Shown piece after piece: positions 22,145 to 29,286 of a stretch of DNA of 36,311 nucleotides. The notes below the pieces were generated by a model. That model made no database searches and had not been told where the DNA came from. It was given only the letters and a program-made list of their open reading frames with translations. This DNA comes from a virus. Position numbers and translations under genes: made by a program. The stretch spans positions 1 to 36,311 of the IMG/VR virus record IMGVR_UViG_3300042485_000814; one strand, written 5' to 3'. How positions within the stretch are numbered: position 1 is the stretch's first letter; each line of letters starts with the position of its first letter.

Positions 22145-22783
22145 ATGAGAAAATCATTTATACTATACAGCGATATTTACGACACGCTTCAGCATTTAAC
22201 CGATGAACAGCTCGGTAAATTAATGCGAATGATATTTGAATATCAAACCAGCGGCAAGAAACCTGAAACAAATAACCCTTTATTTATTGCATTTGGTTTC
22301 ATTAAATCGAGCTTAGATAGGGATGGAGTAAAGTATGAGCAACGAGCCGAAAGGTCGCGTGAAAACGGCGCTAAAGGAGGCAGACCAACTAAAAACCAAT
22401 TAGGTAAAAATGAAACCCAAAAAACCCAGCGGGTTATTTCAAAACCCAAAAAACCTGATAGTGATAGTGTAAGTGATAGTGTAAGTGATAGTGTAAGTGA
22501 TAGTGTTAATGTAAATGCTAATGCTAACTTTAAGAAGTGGAGCGAGCAAGATTTGATTGAGTCAATGACTGCATACAAGGATAGATACCCTAAGGAACTC
22601 CTAAATGCTTTCTTTAACTATTGGACTGAGCCGCTTGCGAATGGTAGGATACGCTTAACCTCTCAAGATGCTTGGGATACTGGTCGCAGGTTGGTTACTT
22701 GGAATAAACGCGATAAGGATAAACAACCAGCGAACGCAGCACCAACAAAGACACGCGCCTCGATGGGCGTTAAGATGGAATAA
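22145..22783 (+). CDS. Replication protein (DUF6291-like), possible helicase loader
   Basis: The N terminus FILYSDIYDTLQHLTDEQLGKLMRMIFEYQTSGK is the DUF6291-type domain found in phage replication proteins. ENGAKGGRP follows near residue 77, then a low-complexity linker (DSVSDSVSDSVSDSV) encoded by 12-bp repeats. The C-terminal part (FKKWSEQDLIESMTAYKDRYPKELLNAFFNYWTEP ... WDTGRRLVTW) is like the end of phage DnaT/DnaC-type loaders. Two genes later comes DnaB, supporting a role at the origin or in loading. Expression may depend on readthrough of the RNA element ending at its ATG. Confidence 0.65.
   Translation: MRKSFILYSDIYDTLQHLTDEQLGKLMRMIFEYQTSGKKPETNNPLFIAFGFIKSSLDRDGVKYEQRAERSRENGAKGGRPTKNQLGKNETQKTQRVISKPKKPDSDSVSDSVSDSVSDSVNVNANANFKKWSEQDLIESMTAYKDRYPKELLNAFFNYWTEPLANGRIRLTSQDAWDTGRRLVTWNKRDKDKQPANAAPTKTRASMGVKME
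22457..22510 (+). repeat. In-frame 12-bp tandem repeat
   Basis: GATAGTGTAAGT occurs three times perfectly (22463-22498), flanked by a half unit and a degenerate fourth unit (GATAGTGTTAAT). Each unit encodes Asp-Ser-Val-Ser, so gain or loss of units keeps the frame and changes only the linker length. Likely to vary among related phages by slippage. Confidence 0.9.
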
Positions 22784-22811
22784 AATATTTTAATTTATTT
22801 TCGATAAAGTG

Positions 22812-22841
22812 TTGCAGATTCAAAATAAGTTTATACATTTG
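22812..22841 (+). promoter_or_regulatory. Strong early promoter P2 (TTG-N19-TACATTTG)
   Basis: TTG (22812-22814) and TACATTTG (22834-22841) are 19 nt apart. Downstream CAG-GTTAAACATT and ACACTTACACA-ATG match promoter P1 at 16602-16668 almost base for base, so the two look like copies. It drives the 62-aa gene and probably dnaB. Confidence 0.85.
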
Positions 22842-22869
22842 CAGAGTTAAACATTCAAACACTTACACA

Positions 22870-23058
22870 ATGACAACTAAATTAGAAACAAACGAATTTT
22901 ATAGAGTTAATTCTTACTACTGGCAAGGTATAGTTTACATTGTTTTAGAAACAAAAGATAACAAAAGCCTATGCCAAATAAAAGGTAGCAACTCATCACC
23001 AAAATGGATTAAAACAAATCAGCTTTCTAAAGATTTTAAAGATTTTAGAAATTCCTAA
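22870..23058 (+). CDS. Small early protein (62 aa)
   Basis: First gene behind promoter P2. It is A+T-rich, with beta-strand-like text (FYRVNSYYWQGIVYIVLETKD) and a basic end (KWIKTNQLSKDFKDF). It shares its promoter type and following GGGGCGG hairpin with the first early gene at 16668, though the proteins are not obviously related. Unknown function. Confidence 0.6.
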   Translation: MTTKLETNEFYRVNSYYWQGIVYIVLETKDNKSLCQIKGSNSSPKWIKTNQLSKDFKDFRNS

Positions 23059-23070
23059 AAAAAGAAACAA

Positions 23071-23088
23071 GGGGCGGCTAACCGCCCC
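23071..23088 (+). promoter_or_regulatory. GGGGCGG hairpin, copy 3
   Basis: GGGGCGG (23071-23077) pairs with CCGCCCC (23082-23088) around CTAA, a 7-bp stem 12 nt after the stop at 23058 and 12 nt before the helicase ATG. CAACTTTACC follows, no real T-run. Confidence 0.65.
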
Positions 23089-23099
23089 AACTTTACCGC

Positions 23100-24488
23100 A
23101 TGACCTCAATCCCTAAAATCGAACAAGCCCTCATGTTTCTTTGCCTTAACGGCGATGATAACTATAAGGAAATAGCGCCGCAGCTTATTGATGAACACTT
23201 CTCAGACGATACAGCACTCAAAGCCTTTAAGGTCATTAATGCCATAATGAAGGACGGCAAGCAGCCGACATTCGTTACATTCGGCAAATATGCATTAACC
23301 GAAAAAACACTCACGGCTAATGAGATTGCCAGCGTTACCCAATGGGGCAATGAGTTGAGTTACTCAGAGCCGATCAATGAGTACATCAGCATTCTCAAAG
23401 ATGAACACATCAAACGCAATATAAACCACATACTAACCGAAGAGGCACTCGGATTAGGTAAGCTAAAGAGCGGCGGTGAAACAGCCGTTAACATCATCAA
23501 GCGCCTCAACACCCTAATCGAGAATGGCAGCCCTACCGATAACATCATAACAACACTTCAGCTCACCCACGAAGAGCGGCAAGCATACTACCGCCGCGCT
23601 GCATTGCACCAAAGCGGCAAAACGAGCGGATTGAATACCGGCATCGCAGCACTTAACCGATTCACCGGAGGCTTCCATCCCGAGCTTATAATCTTAGCAG
23701 GCAGACCATCGATGGGTAAGACTGCCCTCGCATTGTACCACGCCTGCCAGTTCAATGAGCCGGGCATCTACTTCAACCTCGAGATGAATCAAAGCCAGCT
23801 CTGCCAGCGGCTCATACTTCAGCATGCGAACGATGCGATTAACAGCGCACGCCTACGCGATGGGAACCTATCGCAGCCCGAGCTACACGCATTTGAAACC
23901 ACGATCGGATTAGTTGAGAAGCTACCCATCACAATCTACGATAAACCGCGCTGTGGGGTGCATGAGGCAATACGCATAATGCGGCGCGAAGCACGTAAGA
24001 ACAATTGCAAATGGGCAATCATTGACTATCTTCAGCTGATGACGATAGAGGGCTTCAGAGGCGGTAATCGCGAGGCTGAGGTTGCAGAGATAAGCCGAAC
24101 ATTGAAAGCCGCACAAAAAGAGTTAAACATTCCAATAATCGCACTTGCTCAGTTAAGCAGGCAAGTCGAGCAACGCGCCGATAAAAGACCGATACTCTCA
24201 GACCTTCGCGAATCGGGAAGCATCGAACAGGATGCCGACACGGTTATGTTCGTATATCGACCTGAATACTACGGATTGAATGATGAAGCTGGCAACCCTT
24301 ATAGCTCCGATGTATTTTACCTGTTCGAAAAGCATCGGCAAGGTTCAACCGGTGAGGTACGCTTTAAGCATAACAGCACCCTCACGAGCTTTCACGATAA
24401 TGGCTCGAGTGGTGGCAGTACCTTCCTTCCGGTCGAGACGAAAGCAATGCAGACGAATGAAAGTTTTGATATAAGCCCCTTCAAATGA
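23100..24488 (+). CDS. dnaB: Replicative DNA helicase, DnaB family
   Basis: A 462-residue protein of the usual DnaB length and layout. It has an N-terminal helical domain (about 1-100), a linker, then a RecA-like motor with Walker A GRPSMGKT (201-208), Walker B region CKWAIIDYLQLM, and ALAQLSRQVEQRADKRPILSDLRESGSIEQDAD, the classic DnaB motif with the arginine finger region. It unwinds DNA ahead of the fork as a hexamer. No DNA polymerase or primase gene is present, so the phage probably recruits the host replisome. Confidence 0.95.
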   Translation: MTSIPKIEQALMFLCLNGDDNYKEIAPQLIDEHFSDDTALKAFKVINAIMKDGKQPTFVTFGKYALTEKTLTANEIASVTQWGNELSYSEPINEYISILKDEHIKRNINHILTEEALGLGKLKSGGETAVNIIKRLNTLIENGSPTDNIITTLQLTHEERQAYYRRAALHQSGKTSGLNTGIAALNRFTGGFHPELIILAGRPSMGKTALALYHACQFNEPGIYFNLEMNQSQLCQRLILQHANDAINSARLRDGNLSQPELHAFETTIGLVEKLPITIYDKPRCGVHEAIRIMRREARKNNCKWAIIDYLQLMTIEGFRGGNREAEVAEISRTLKAAQKELNIPIIALAQLSRQVEQRADKRPILSDLRESGSIEQDADTVMFVYRPEYYGLNDEAGNPYSSDVFYLFEKHRQGSTGEVRFKHNSTLTSFHDNGSSGGSTFLPVETKAMQTNESFDISPFK

Positions 24489-24721
24489 CAATCGAAGAGC
24501 AACTAATCGAGCGCATGAATAACTACCAGCCGAGCGAGGCAATGATAAAAGATGGATGCGTAACATACCACAGTACAACGCGAACGCATCGAAGCTACGC
24601 AGCGCACTTGAAACACGCACAGAATGGCTCATTCGTGCGCAAGGCATACCTCAAACGCTGCTATGGGTGGCTGATGCTTTTGAAAAAAAACCGCATTGAA
24701 ATGCACCACACAATCAAATAA
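24485..24721 (+). CDS. Small unknown basic protein (78 aa)
   Basis: Overlaps dnaB by 4 nt. His-, Lys- and Arg-rich in its second half (TTRTHRSYAAHLKHAQ, KAYLKRCYGWLMLLKKNRIEMHH), so it may bind nucleic acid. No family recognised. Confidence 0.55.
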   Translation: MTIEEQLIERMNNYQPSEAMIKDGCVTYHSTTRTHRSYAAHLKHAQNGSFVRKAYLKRCYGWLMLLKKNRIEMHHTIK

Positions 24722-24726
24722 ATACT

Positions 24727-24734
24727 TATCTTTG
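24727..24734 (+). promoter_or_regulatory. Bacteroidetes -7 promoter box (TATCTTTG)
   Basis: TATCTTTGCAG is in the 23-nt gap before the gene at 24745. An ATG immediately followed by TAA (24740-24745) begins 5 nt after the box and shares its last A with the ATG at 24745. Confidence 0.6.
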
Positions 24735-24744
24735 CAGGCATGTA

Positions 24745-24972
24745 ATGCTTAATTCAATGGAATCAAGTGAAAACATAAAGACAGGGCGAGGGGGCTACCG
24801 CGAGGGCGCTGGAGCGAAGCCGCTATATGGCGAGCCAACGGTTAACATTACCTTCCGCGTTCCCGAGTCGCATAAGTCAACGATTCGCCGTATGGTGTAC
24901 GATTACATGGATGGGTTAAAGACAAACCCCAAGCACGAACCCAAAGGCAATATTCCTGAATATGGATGCTAA
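24745..24972 (+). CDS. Small DNA-binding-like protein (75 aa)
   Basis: GRGGYREGAGAKP followed by VNITFRVPESHKSTIRRMVYDYM is a widespread small phage/bacterial pattern (GGxRxGAGRK, then a ribbon-helix-helix-like strand and helix). Such proteins are thought to bind DNA. ATG 24745 is used; an in-frame ATG at 24757 would remove four residues. It starts a transcript that continues to the methyltransferase and terminase genes. Confidence 0.6.
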   Translation: MLNSMESSENIKTGRGGYREGAGAKPLYGEPTVNITFRVPESHKSTIRRMVYDYMDGLKTNPKHEPKGNIPEYGC

Positions 24973-25345
24973 GCTCTTAACCATACCATGTGCGATTGAA
25001 TCGGTAGCAACGCGCCGCGATAAGACGATTAAAGTAACAATCGGAACGCAGGAGCTAACGCCCGAGCAAACTAGCGCACTATTTAACCAGTGGATGGGTG
25101 GCGTGGGTGTGATGGCATTCAAAGGCGAGCAGTTCAACTACAACGATGAACAGCTACTCAACAACCTGAAGCTCGATGCCGCCGAGCTTGGAAGTAAGAC
25201 ACCGAGCCAGCGGTTACGATCAACGCTCTATGTGCTATTCGAACACGCACCGGAAGGGCATAAGGACTTCAACACATTCTATGCGGCAATGATGGAGCGA
25301 TTCATCGATATGGTTAAAAAACGCATTGATACATACAACCTATGA
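24962..25345 (+). CDS. Conserved-type phage protein of unknown function (127 aa)
   Basis: Contains ESVATRRDKTIKVTIGTQELTPEQTSALF and later KTPSQRLRSTLYVLFEHAPEGHKDFNTFYAAMMERFIDMVKKRID, a layout I associate with a protein conserved in many Bacteroidetes phages: a beta N terminus, a flexible acidic middle, then two helices. Overlaps its neighbour by 11 nt at the start and 4 nt at the end. Role unknown. Confidence 0.6.
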   Translation: MDAKLLTIPCAIESVATRRDKTIKVTIGTQELTPEQTSALFNQWMGGVGVMAFKGEQFNYNDEQLLNNLKLDAAELGSKTPSQRLRSTLYVLFEHAPEGHKDFNTFYAAMMERFIDMVKKRIDTYNL

Positions 25346-25713
25346 CAAGCAGATTAAGAGCCGGAGTATTGATAGATTCAGAGGTTAACGGCAAGCCGCA
25401 TTATTTCGGCTACCTTACGCATCCCGGATTGGAGTACGATATAGCCGTGGCATTCACTGAAAAGGATTTGAAAGGCTTTGCAGAGGTTAACAAGCTGATT
25501 CTGCCAACCGATGAACCTGAGTATAAGTTCGGCGTTATACTGCCAACCGAAGACCGCGATAAGAACAACGCTTACACATGCAAGGTATTCGCATCGGGCA
25601 AACTGCATAACCTCGTTATCTACCCACGGCAATACAATCAAATCGTTACCAATGGGCACAGCCTTAACGCACAGCACGAAAGCCGTATATTCACCGAACT
25701 AATTACAGCATAG
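25342..25713 (+). CDS. Unknown protein (123 aa)
   Basis: Mainly beta character (KPHYFGYLTHPGLEYDIAVAF, EYKFGVILPTED, KVFASGKLHNLVIYPRQY). No catalytic motif and no family recognised. Start overlaps the previous stop by 4 nt. Confidence 0.55.
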   Translation: MTSRLRAGVLIDSEVNGKPHYFGYLTHPGLEYDIAVAFTEKDLKGFAEVNKLILPTDEPEYKFGVILPTEDRDKNNAYTCKVFASGKLHNLVIYPRQYNQIVTNGHSLNAQHESRIFTELITA

Positions 25714-25714
25714 C

Positions 25715-25855
25715 ATGCCACTATTCCAAGGAGACAGCCAAGAGGTAATCAGCATGAACATCCGCAAGCTAATTGGCGAGGGATATTCAGCGCAGCAAGC
25801 ACAGGCAATCGCACTGGCAGAGGCTGAGAAGTACCGAAAAGCACGGAGGCGATGA
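25715..25855 (+). CDS. Small conserved phage protein (46 aa)
   Basis: Begins one base after the previous stop and overlaps the methyltransferase start by 4 nt. MPLFQGDSQEVISMNIRKLI followed by GYSAQQAQAIALAEAEKYRKARRR follows a very common small phage protein pattern (MPL..G.S....S.NI.K....G.P..QA.AIAL). Basic C terminus. Function unknown. Confidence 0.65.
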   Translation: MPLFQGDSQEVISMNIRKLIGEGYSAQQAQAIALAEAEKYRKARRR

Positions 25856-27060
25856 AAACAAAAGCAGTTAAGATATCTGAAGTTAAACTCAACCCGAACA
25901 ATCCTCGATTGATTAAGGATGAGAAGTTTGCTAAATTGGTGCAGTCAATCAAAGACTTGCCTCAGATGCTTGACATTCGCCCTATCGTAGTGAATAGCGA
26001 CATGGTGGTGCTTGGTGGCAATATGCGACTAAAGGCATGCAAGGAAGCCGGATTAAAGGAAATACCCATAATCATTGCAGACAACCTAACCGAAGAACAG
26101 CAGCGCGAGTTCTTAATCAAAGATAATGTAAGCGGAGGCGAGTGGGATTGGGCGATGCTTCAGAATGATTGGGATACCGAGCAGCTCGATGCGTGGGGCT
26201 TGGATATTCCAAACTTTGAAACAGAGCAAGCACTTGAAGCCATTGAGGACGATTACGAAGTACCTGATGAAATACAAACCGACATCGTACTTGGCGACCT
26301 ATTCGAGGTTGGTGAGCATCGTTTACTTTGTGGGGATTCAACGGATAGCGACCAAGTTGCAAAGTTGATGAACGGGCAGAAAGCAGATATGGTATTTACT
26401 GACCCGCCGTATAAAATCGAAACTAAAGGTGGTTGCAAGGGCGATGTAGGAAAAAATTTAAGGAAACAAGGGCAAGATATTGAGTTTATTTCAAATTTTG
26501 AACCTACTGAATTTCTGCAAGTTTTACCAATCGTATTCAATAAAAATATGAATGCTTATATTTTTTGTAACAAAGAATTATTACCTGATTATTTACTTTG
26601 GGCAAGGGATAGCGGATATTCTTTTAATGTTTTGATTTGGAAGAAGCCAAACGCAATTCCAATAGGAGATTCGCATCGACCTGATATCGAGTATCTTTTA
26701 TTGTTTAGAAAGTCAGCTATTTGGAATAATGGATTGAAAGATGTAAACTATTCGAGGTGCTTAGAGTTTGGTAGAGAAAGCGGTTTACATCCTACTATGA
26801 AACCTATCGAATTGATTGCAAATGAAATGAAGATAAGCTCAAACCAAAATAGTTTAGTATTTGATTTCTTTTTAGGCTCAGGCTCAACAATGGTAGCTTC
26901 ACATCAACTTAAACGCAAGTGCTATGGGATGGAACTCGACCCGAAGTACTGCCAAGTAATAGTCGACCGCATGATTAAACTTGACCCAACGCTTACGATA
27001 AAGCGCAATGGTCAGCCATATAAAACAGACGAAATACAGACACATGGCATTCCCGCATGA
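25852..27060 (+). CDS. ParB-domain / N6- or N4-DNA methyltransferase fusion
   Basis: A 402-residue protein. Residues 1-115 are a ParB N-terminal-like domain (LNPNNPRL, VVLGGNMRLKACKEAG). Residues about 145-395 are a beta-class amino-methyltransferase with catalytic DPPY (184-187) before the SAM motif FLGSGST (340-346) and HPTMKPIEL (313-321). It methylates adenine or cytosine amino groups in phage DNA, likely against host restriction. Bases about 26395-26905, covering the target-recognition part, are clearly more A+T-rich than both ends, suggesting exchange of the specificity region. Overlaps the small terminase gene by 17 nt. Confidence 0.88.
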   Translation: MKTKAVKISEVKLNPNNPRLIKDEKFAKLVQSIKDLPQMLDIRPIVVNSDMVVLGGNMRLKACKEAGLKEIPIIIADNLTEEQQREFLIKDNVSGGEWDWAMLQNDWDTEQLDAWGLDIPNFETEQALEAIEDDYEVPDEIQTDIVLGDLFEVGEHRLLCGDSTDSDQVAKLMNGQKADMVFTDPPYKIETKGGCKGDVGKNLRKQGQDIEFISNFEPTEFLQVLPIVFNKNMNAYIFCNKELLPDYLLWARDSGYSFNVLIWKKPNAIPIGDSHRPDIEYLLLFRKSAIWNNGLKDVNYSRCLEFGRESGLHPTMKPIELIANEMKISSNQNSLVFDFFLGSGSTMVASHQLKRKCYGMELDPKYCQVIVDRMIKLDPTLTIKRNGQPYKTDEIQTHGIPA

Positions 27061-27349
27061 TGGCAGAAAGATGAAGAAGGGGGAAACACTAAACCCGAAC
27101 GGCAGACCGCGTAAGCTGCCGGAGCTTCATGTATTGCTCGCTGATGTATTGGGCGAAGAGAAGGATGGCGTTACGGCTGCCGAAGCGATATTGAAAGCAA
27201 TACGCGCACGCGCAGCTAAAGGCGATACCCGCGCAGCCGAGCTACTTCTCGACCGCGCTTATGGCAAGCCGAAGCAAACCAATGAGACCACGCTCAAGAC
27301 CACCGAGCCGTTGGTGATTATCAAGACCAAAGAGGATGGCAATGCTTAA
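27044..27349 (+). CDS. Terminase small subunit-like protein (DUF5681-type)
   Basis: A 101-residue protein. MKKGETLNPNGRPRKLPELHVLLADVL and AAEAILKAIRARAAKGDTRAAELLLDRAYGKPKQ match the DUF5681 pattern typical of proteins encoded just before large terminases, which act as DNA-recognition subunits. ATG 27044 is chosen; an upstream in-frame ATG at 27008 would extend further into the methyltransferase gene. Confidence 0.75.
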   Translation: MAFPHDGRKMKKGETLNPNGRPRKLPELHVLLADVLGEEKDGVTAAEAILKAIRARAAKGDTRAAELLLDRAYGKPKQTNETTLKTTEPLVIIKTKEDGNA

Positions 27350-27467
27350 ATCAATTGGCATCGGAGTGCTGTTCACCCTGTTCATGGTTGGGCTTGCATA
27401 CTGCTTGGTGCTGGTGCTTCGCCACATTATCGACTGCATGCCAGACCCGAATGATGAGGAGGATTAA
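27342..27467 (+). CDS. Single-pass small membrane protein (41 aa) between terminase genes
   Basis: Starts inside the small terminase and its TAA shares an A with the large terminase ATG. The product has one strong membrane helix (IGIGVLFTLFMVGLAYCLVLVLR) and an acidic tail (CMPDPNDEED). ATG 27336 is an in-frame alternative. Exact packing between genes and the clear hydrophobic segment argue that it is real. Confidence 0.55.
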   Translation: MLKSIGIGVLFTLFMVGLAYCLVLVLRHIIDCMPDPNDEED

Positions 27468-28744
27468 TGGACTTCGAACTATTTGAAAGGCAGTCCATAG
27501 CACTCGAGGCTGTTGAGTCTGGGCAGTACCGTGTAATCGTGTTTGGGGGGAGTATACGAGGTGGAAAAACGACTTGGCTGCTTATTACACTTGTTTACCT
27601 CGCGCTCCAATATCCGCGAAGCCGTTGGGTGATCATTCGCCGCAGCCTGCCCGATCTGAAGCGCACAACCTTCCCATCGTTCAGCTCCATCCTGAATGAT
27701 GGCATCGATCAATACGTTGAAAGCTGGAACAGAGACACGCAAGTGGTGACATTCATCAATGGCAGCGAATTGATATTCATGGCTGAGAGTTACGATGACG
27801 ATAAAGACCTTAACCGATTCAAAGGACTCGAGGTGAATGGCGCTGGCTTGGATGAGGTGAACGAGCTGCAAGATGTTACGTTCTACAAAGTTCAGGAACG
27901 CATCGGCAGTTGGAACAAGGCAATAGGCCAGCCGCCGATCGTGTGCCTGGCAACTTGCAACCCGGCAAATAATTGGGTTAAGGATGTAATCTACAACCCA
28001 TACCGAGAAGGTAGATTGCCCGAGCGGTGGACATTCATCCCGAGCAAGATTACCGATAACCCGCACATCCCGGCTGAGTACCTCGAGAGCCTGAAGGAGC
28101 TCCCGCCTGTGCAGTATGCTCGATTCGTGGAGGGGGATTGGGATGTGATGGACGATGTGGCGAATCCATTCCTCTACGAGTGGGACGATGCGAAGCACAT
28201 CGATGACAGCGTGCAGCTGAACCGAAACATGCCAGTTCACATCAGCGTTGACTTTAACATCAACCCGCTGTGCGCCTTGGTGCTTCAGCACGTTGGCAGA
28301 GGCGCGGTGGTGGTGGATGAGATAAAGATTGAGAAGGGCAGCGTGGATGCGTTCTGCGATGCGGTGCTTGCGCTCGGCATCCCGATGGGGCTGATTAGGA
28401 TTACAGGCGATGCGATGGGTAAGGGAGGCACGGTTCAACAGCGTGATAACTCCAGCGCCTACACGATGATTAAGCGGCGGCTCGGCATGAGCGATAGTCA
28501 GTTCTTGATACCGGCTAACCCAACGCACTACAACAGCCGCATCGATTGCAACGCAGCACTGCGCAAGCTCGACATCCGCGTGAACTCAAAGCGCTGCAAG
28601 GGATTCGTATTCGATGCGAAGCAAGTGCAGTGCGATGCGAATGGGTCCATCATAAAGACCAATCGAAAAAACATTGCCGAGCGTGCTGACTTTCTCGATT
28701 GTTTCCGTTACTTTGTCAATGCAATTCTAAAGCGATACTTATGA
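27467..28744 (+). CDS. terL: Terminase large subunit
   Basis: A 425-residue packaging motor. ATPase domain: Walker A GGSIRGGKT (27-35), acidic LDE (128-130) as Walker B with catalytic Glu, and the coupling-type segment CLATCNPANN (160-169). Nuclease domain: HISVDFNINPL with Asp262, followed by later conserved Asp/His positions. It cuts concatemeric DNA and pumps it through the portal. Length and motif order are normal for the family. Confidence 0.92.
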   Translation: MDFELFERQSIALEAVESGQYRVIVFGGSIRGGKTTWLLITLVYLALQYPRSRWVIIRRSLPDLKRTTFPSFSSILNDGIDQYVESWNRDTQVVTFINGSELIFMAESYDDDKDLNRFKGLEVNGAGLDEVNELQDVTFYKVQERIGSWNKAIGQPPIVCLATCNPANNWVKDVIYNPYREGRLPERWTFIPSKITDNPHIPAEYLESLKELPPVQYARFVEGDWDVMDDVANPFLYEWDDAKHIDDSVQLNRNMPVHISVDFNINPLCALVLQHVGRGAVVVDEIKIEKGSVDAFCDAVLALGIPMGLIRITGDAMGKGGTVQQRDNSSAYTMIKRRLGMSDSQFLIPANPTHYNSRIDCNAALRKLDIRVNSKRCKGFVFDAKQVQCDANGSIIKTNRKNIAERADFLDCFRYFVNAILKRYL

Positions 28745-29082
28745 GCGTATGTTCACCTTGCTTTGATTCAGGCATCAGCGTTGCGGCTTGCAATGCTGGC
28801 ATTGCCTTTGGTGTTGTCACACCTGAGACTGAGTACGCGGTACTGATAACGCATAACGCGACTAAGCGTGTGCAGAGCTTTACCGCGACATCGGATGAAC
28901 AGGGCATCATCACAATCGTTGGCGCGAAGGTCGATGCGCTGCAAGGCTACACGATAAGCCTGAAGAACTGCGATAAGTTCACCATCTGCGAGGTTGAGTA
29001 TGACTGCATCGCATTCAGCGTTGTGAACATGGACACCGATGAACCTGAAACGATAAACCTACTCGAATGCGTAAGCTGCTAA
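28741..29082 (+). CDS. Small Cys-rich virion-type protein (113 aa)
   Basis: ATG overlaps the terminase stop (ATGA). Eight cysteines in 113 residues, including CSPCFDSG at the start and CVSC at the end, with a beta-sandwich-like middle (EYAVLITHNATKRVQSFTATSDEQGIITI). Possibly a small structural or tail-associated protein. Not recognised. Confidence 0.5.
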   Translation: MSVCSPCFDSGISVAACNAGIAFGVVTPETEYAVLITHNATKRVQSFTATSDEQGIITIVGAKVDALQGYTISLKNCDKFTICEVEYDCIAFSVVNMDTDEPETINLLECVSC

Positions 29083-29285
29083 AGAAACTAAAGAGCATCG
29101 CACACGGCTGGGCGCTGTGGGCGTTCGACACGAAGGAGAGCCGCGAGGTATCGAAGCCACGCATGGAGATTTGCAAGACATGCCCATACCGCATCAAGCT
29201 GACTGACACTTGCCGCGAATGCGGATGCTTCCTACCCGCTAAGACTCGAGTGCCTGATGAAACCTGCCCGCTGTTACACTGGTGA
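29067..29285 (+). CDS. Zinc-ribbon protein (72 aa)
   Basis: A basic, helical N terminus, then EICKTCPYR ... CRECGCFLPAKTRVPDETCPL: two CxxC pairs and a later Cys, a zinc-ribbon pattern common in small phage proteins encoded before tail assembly genes. Overlaps the previous gene by 16 nt. Role unknown. Confidence 0.65.
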   Translation: MRKLLKKLKSIAHGWALWAFDTKESREVSKPRMEICKTCPYRIKLTDTCRECGCFLPAKTRVPDETCPLLHW

Positions 29286-29286
29286 C

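Noticed and set aside
27479-28528. A 349-codon open frame on the minus strand
   Set aside because: It lies wholly opposite the clear large terminase gene, shows no recognisable motif, and all supported genes are on the + strand.
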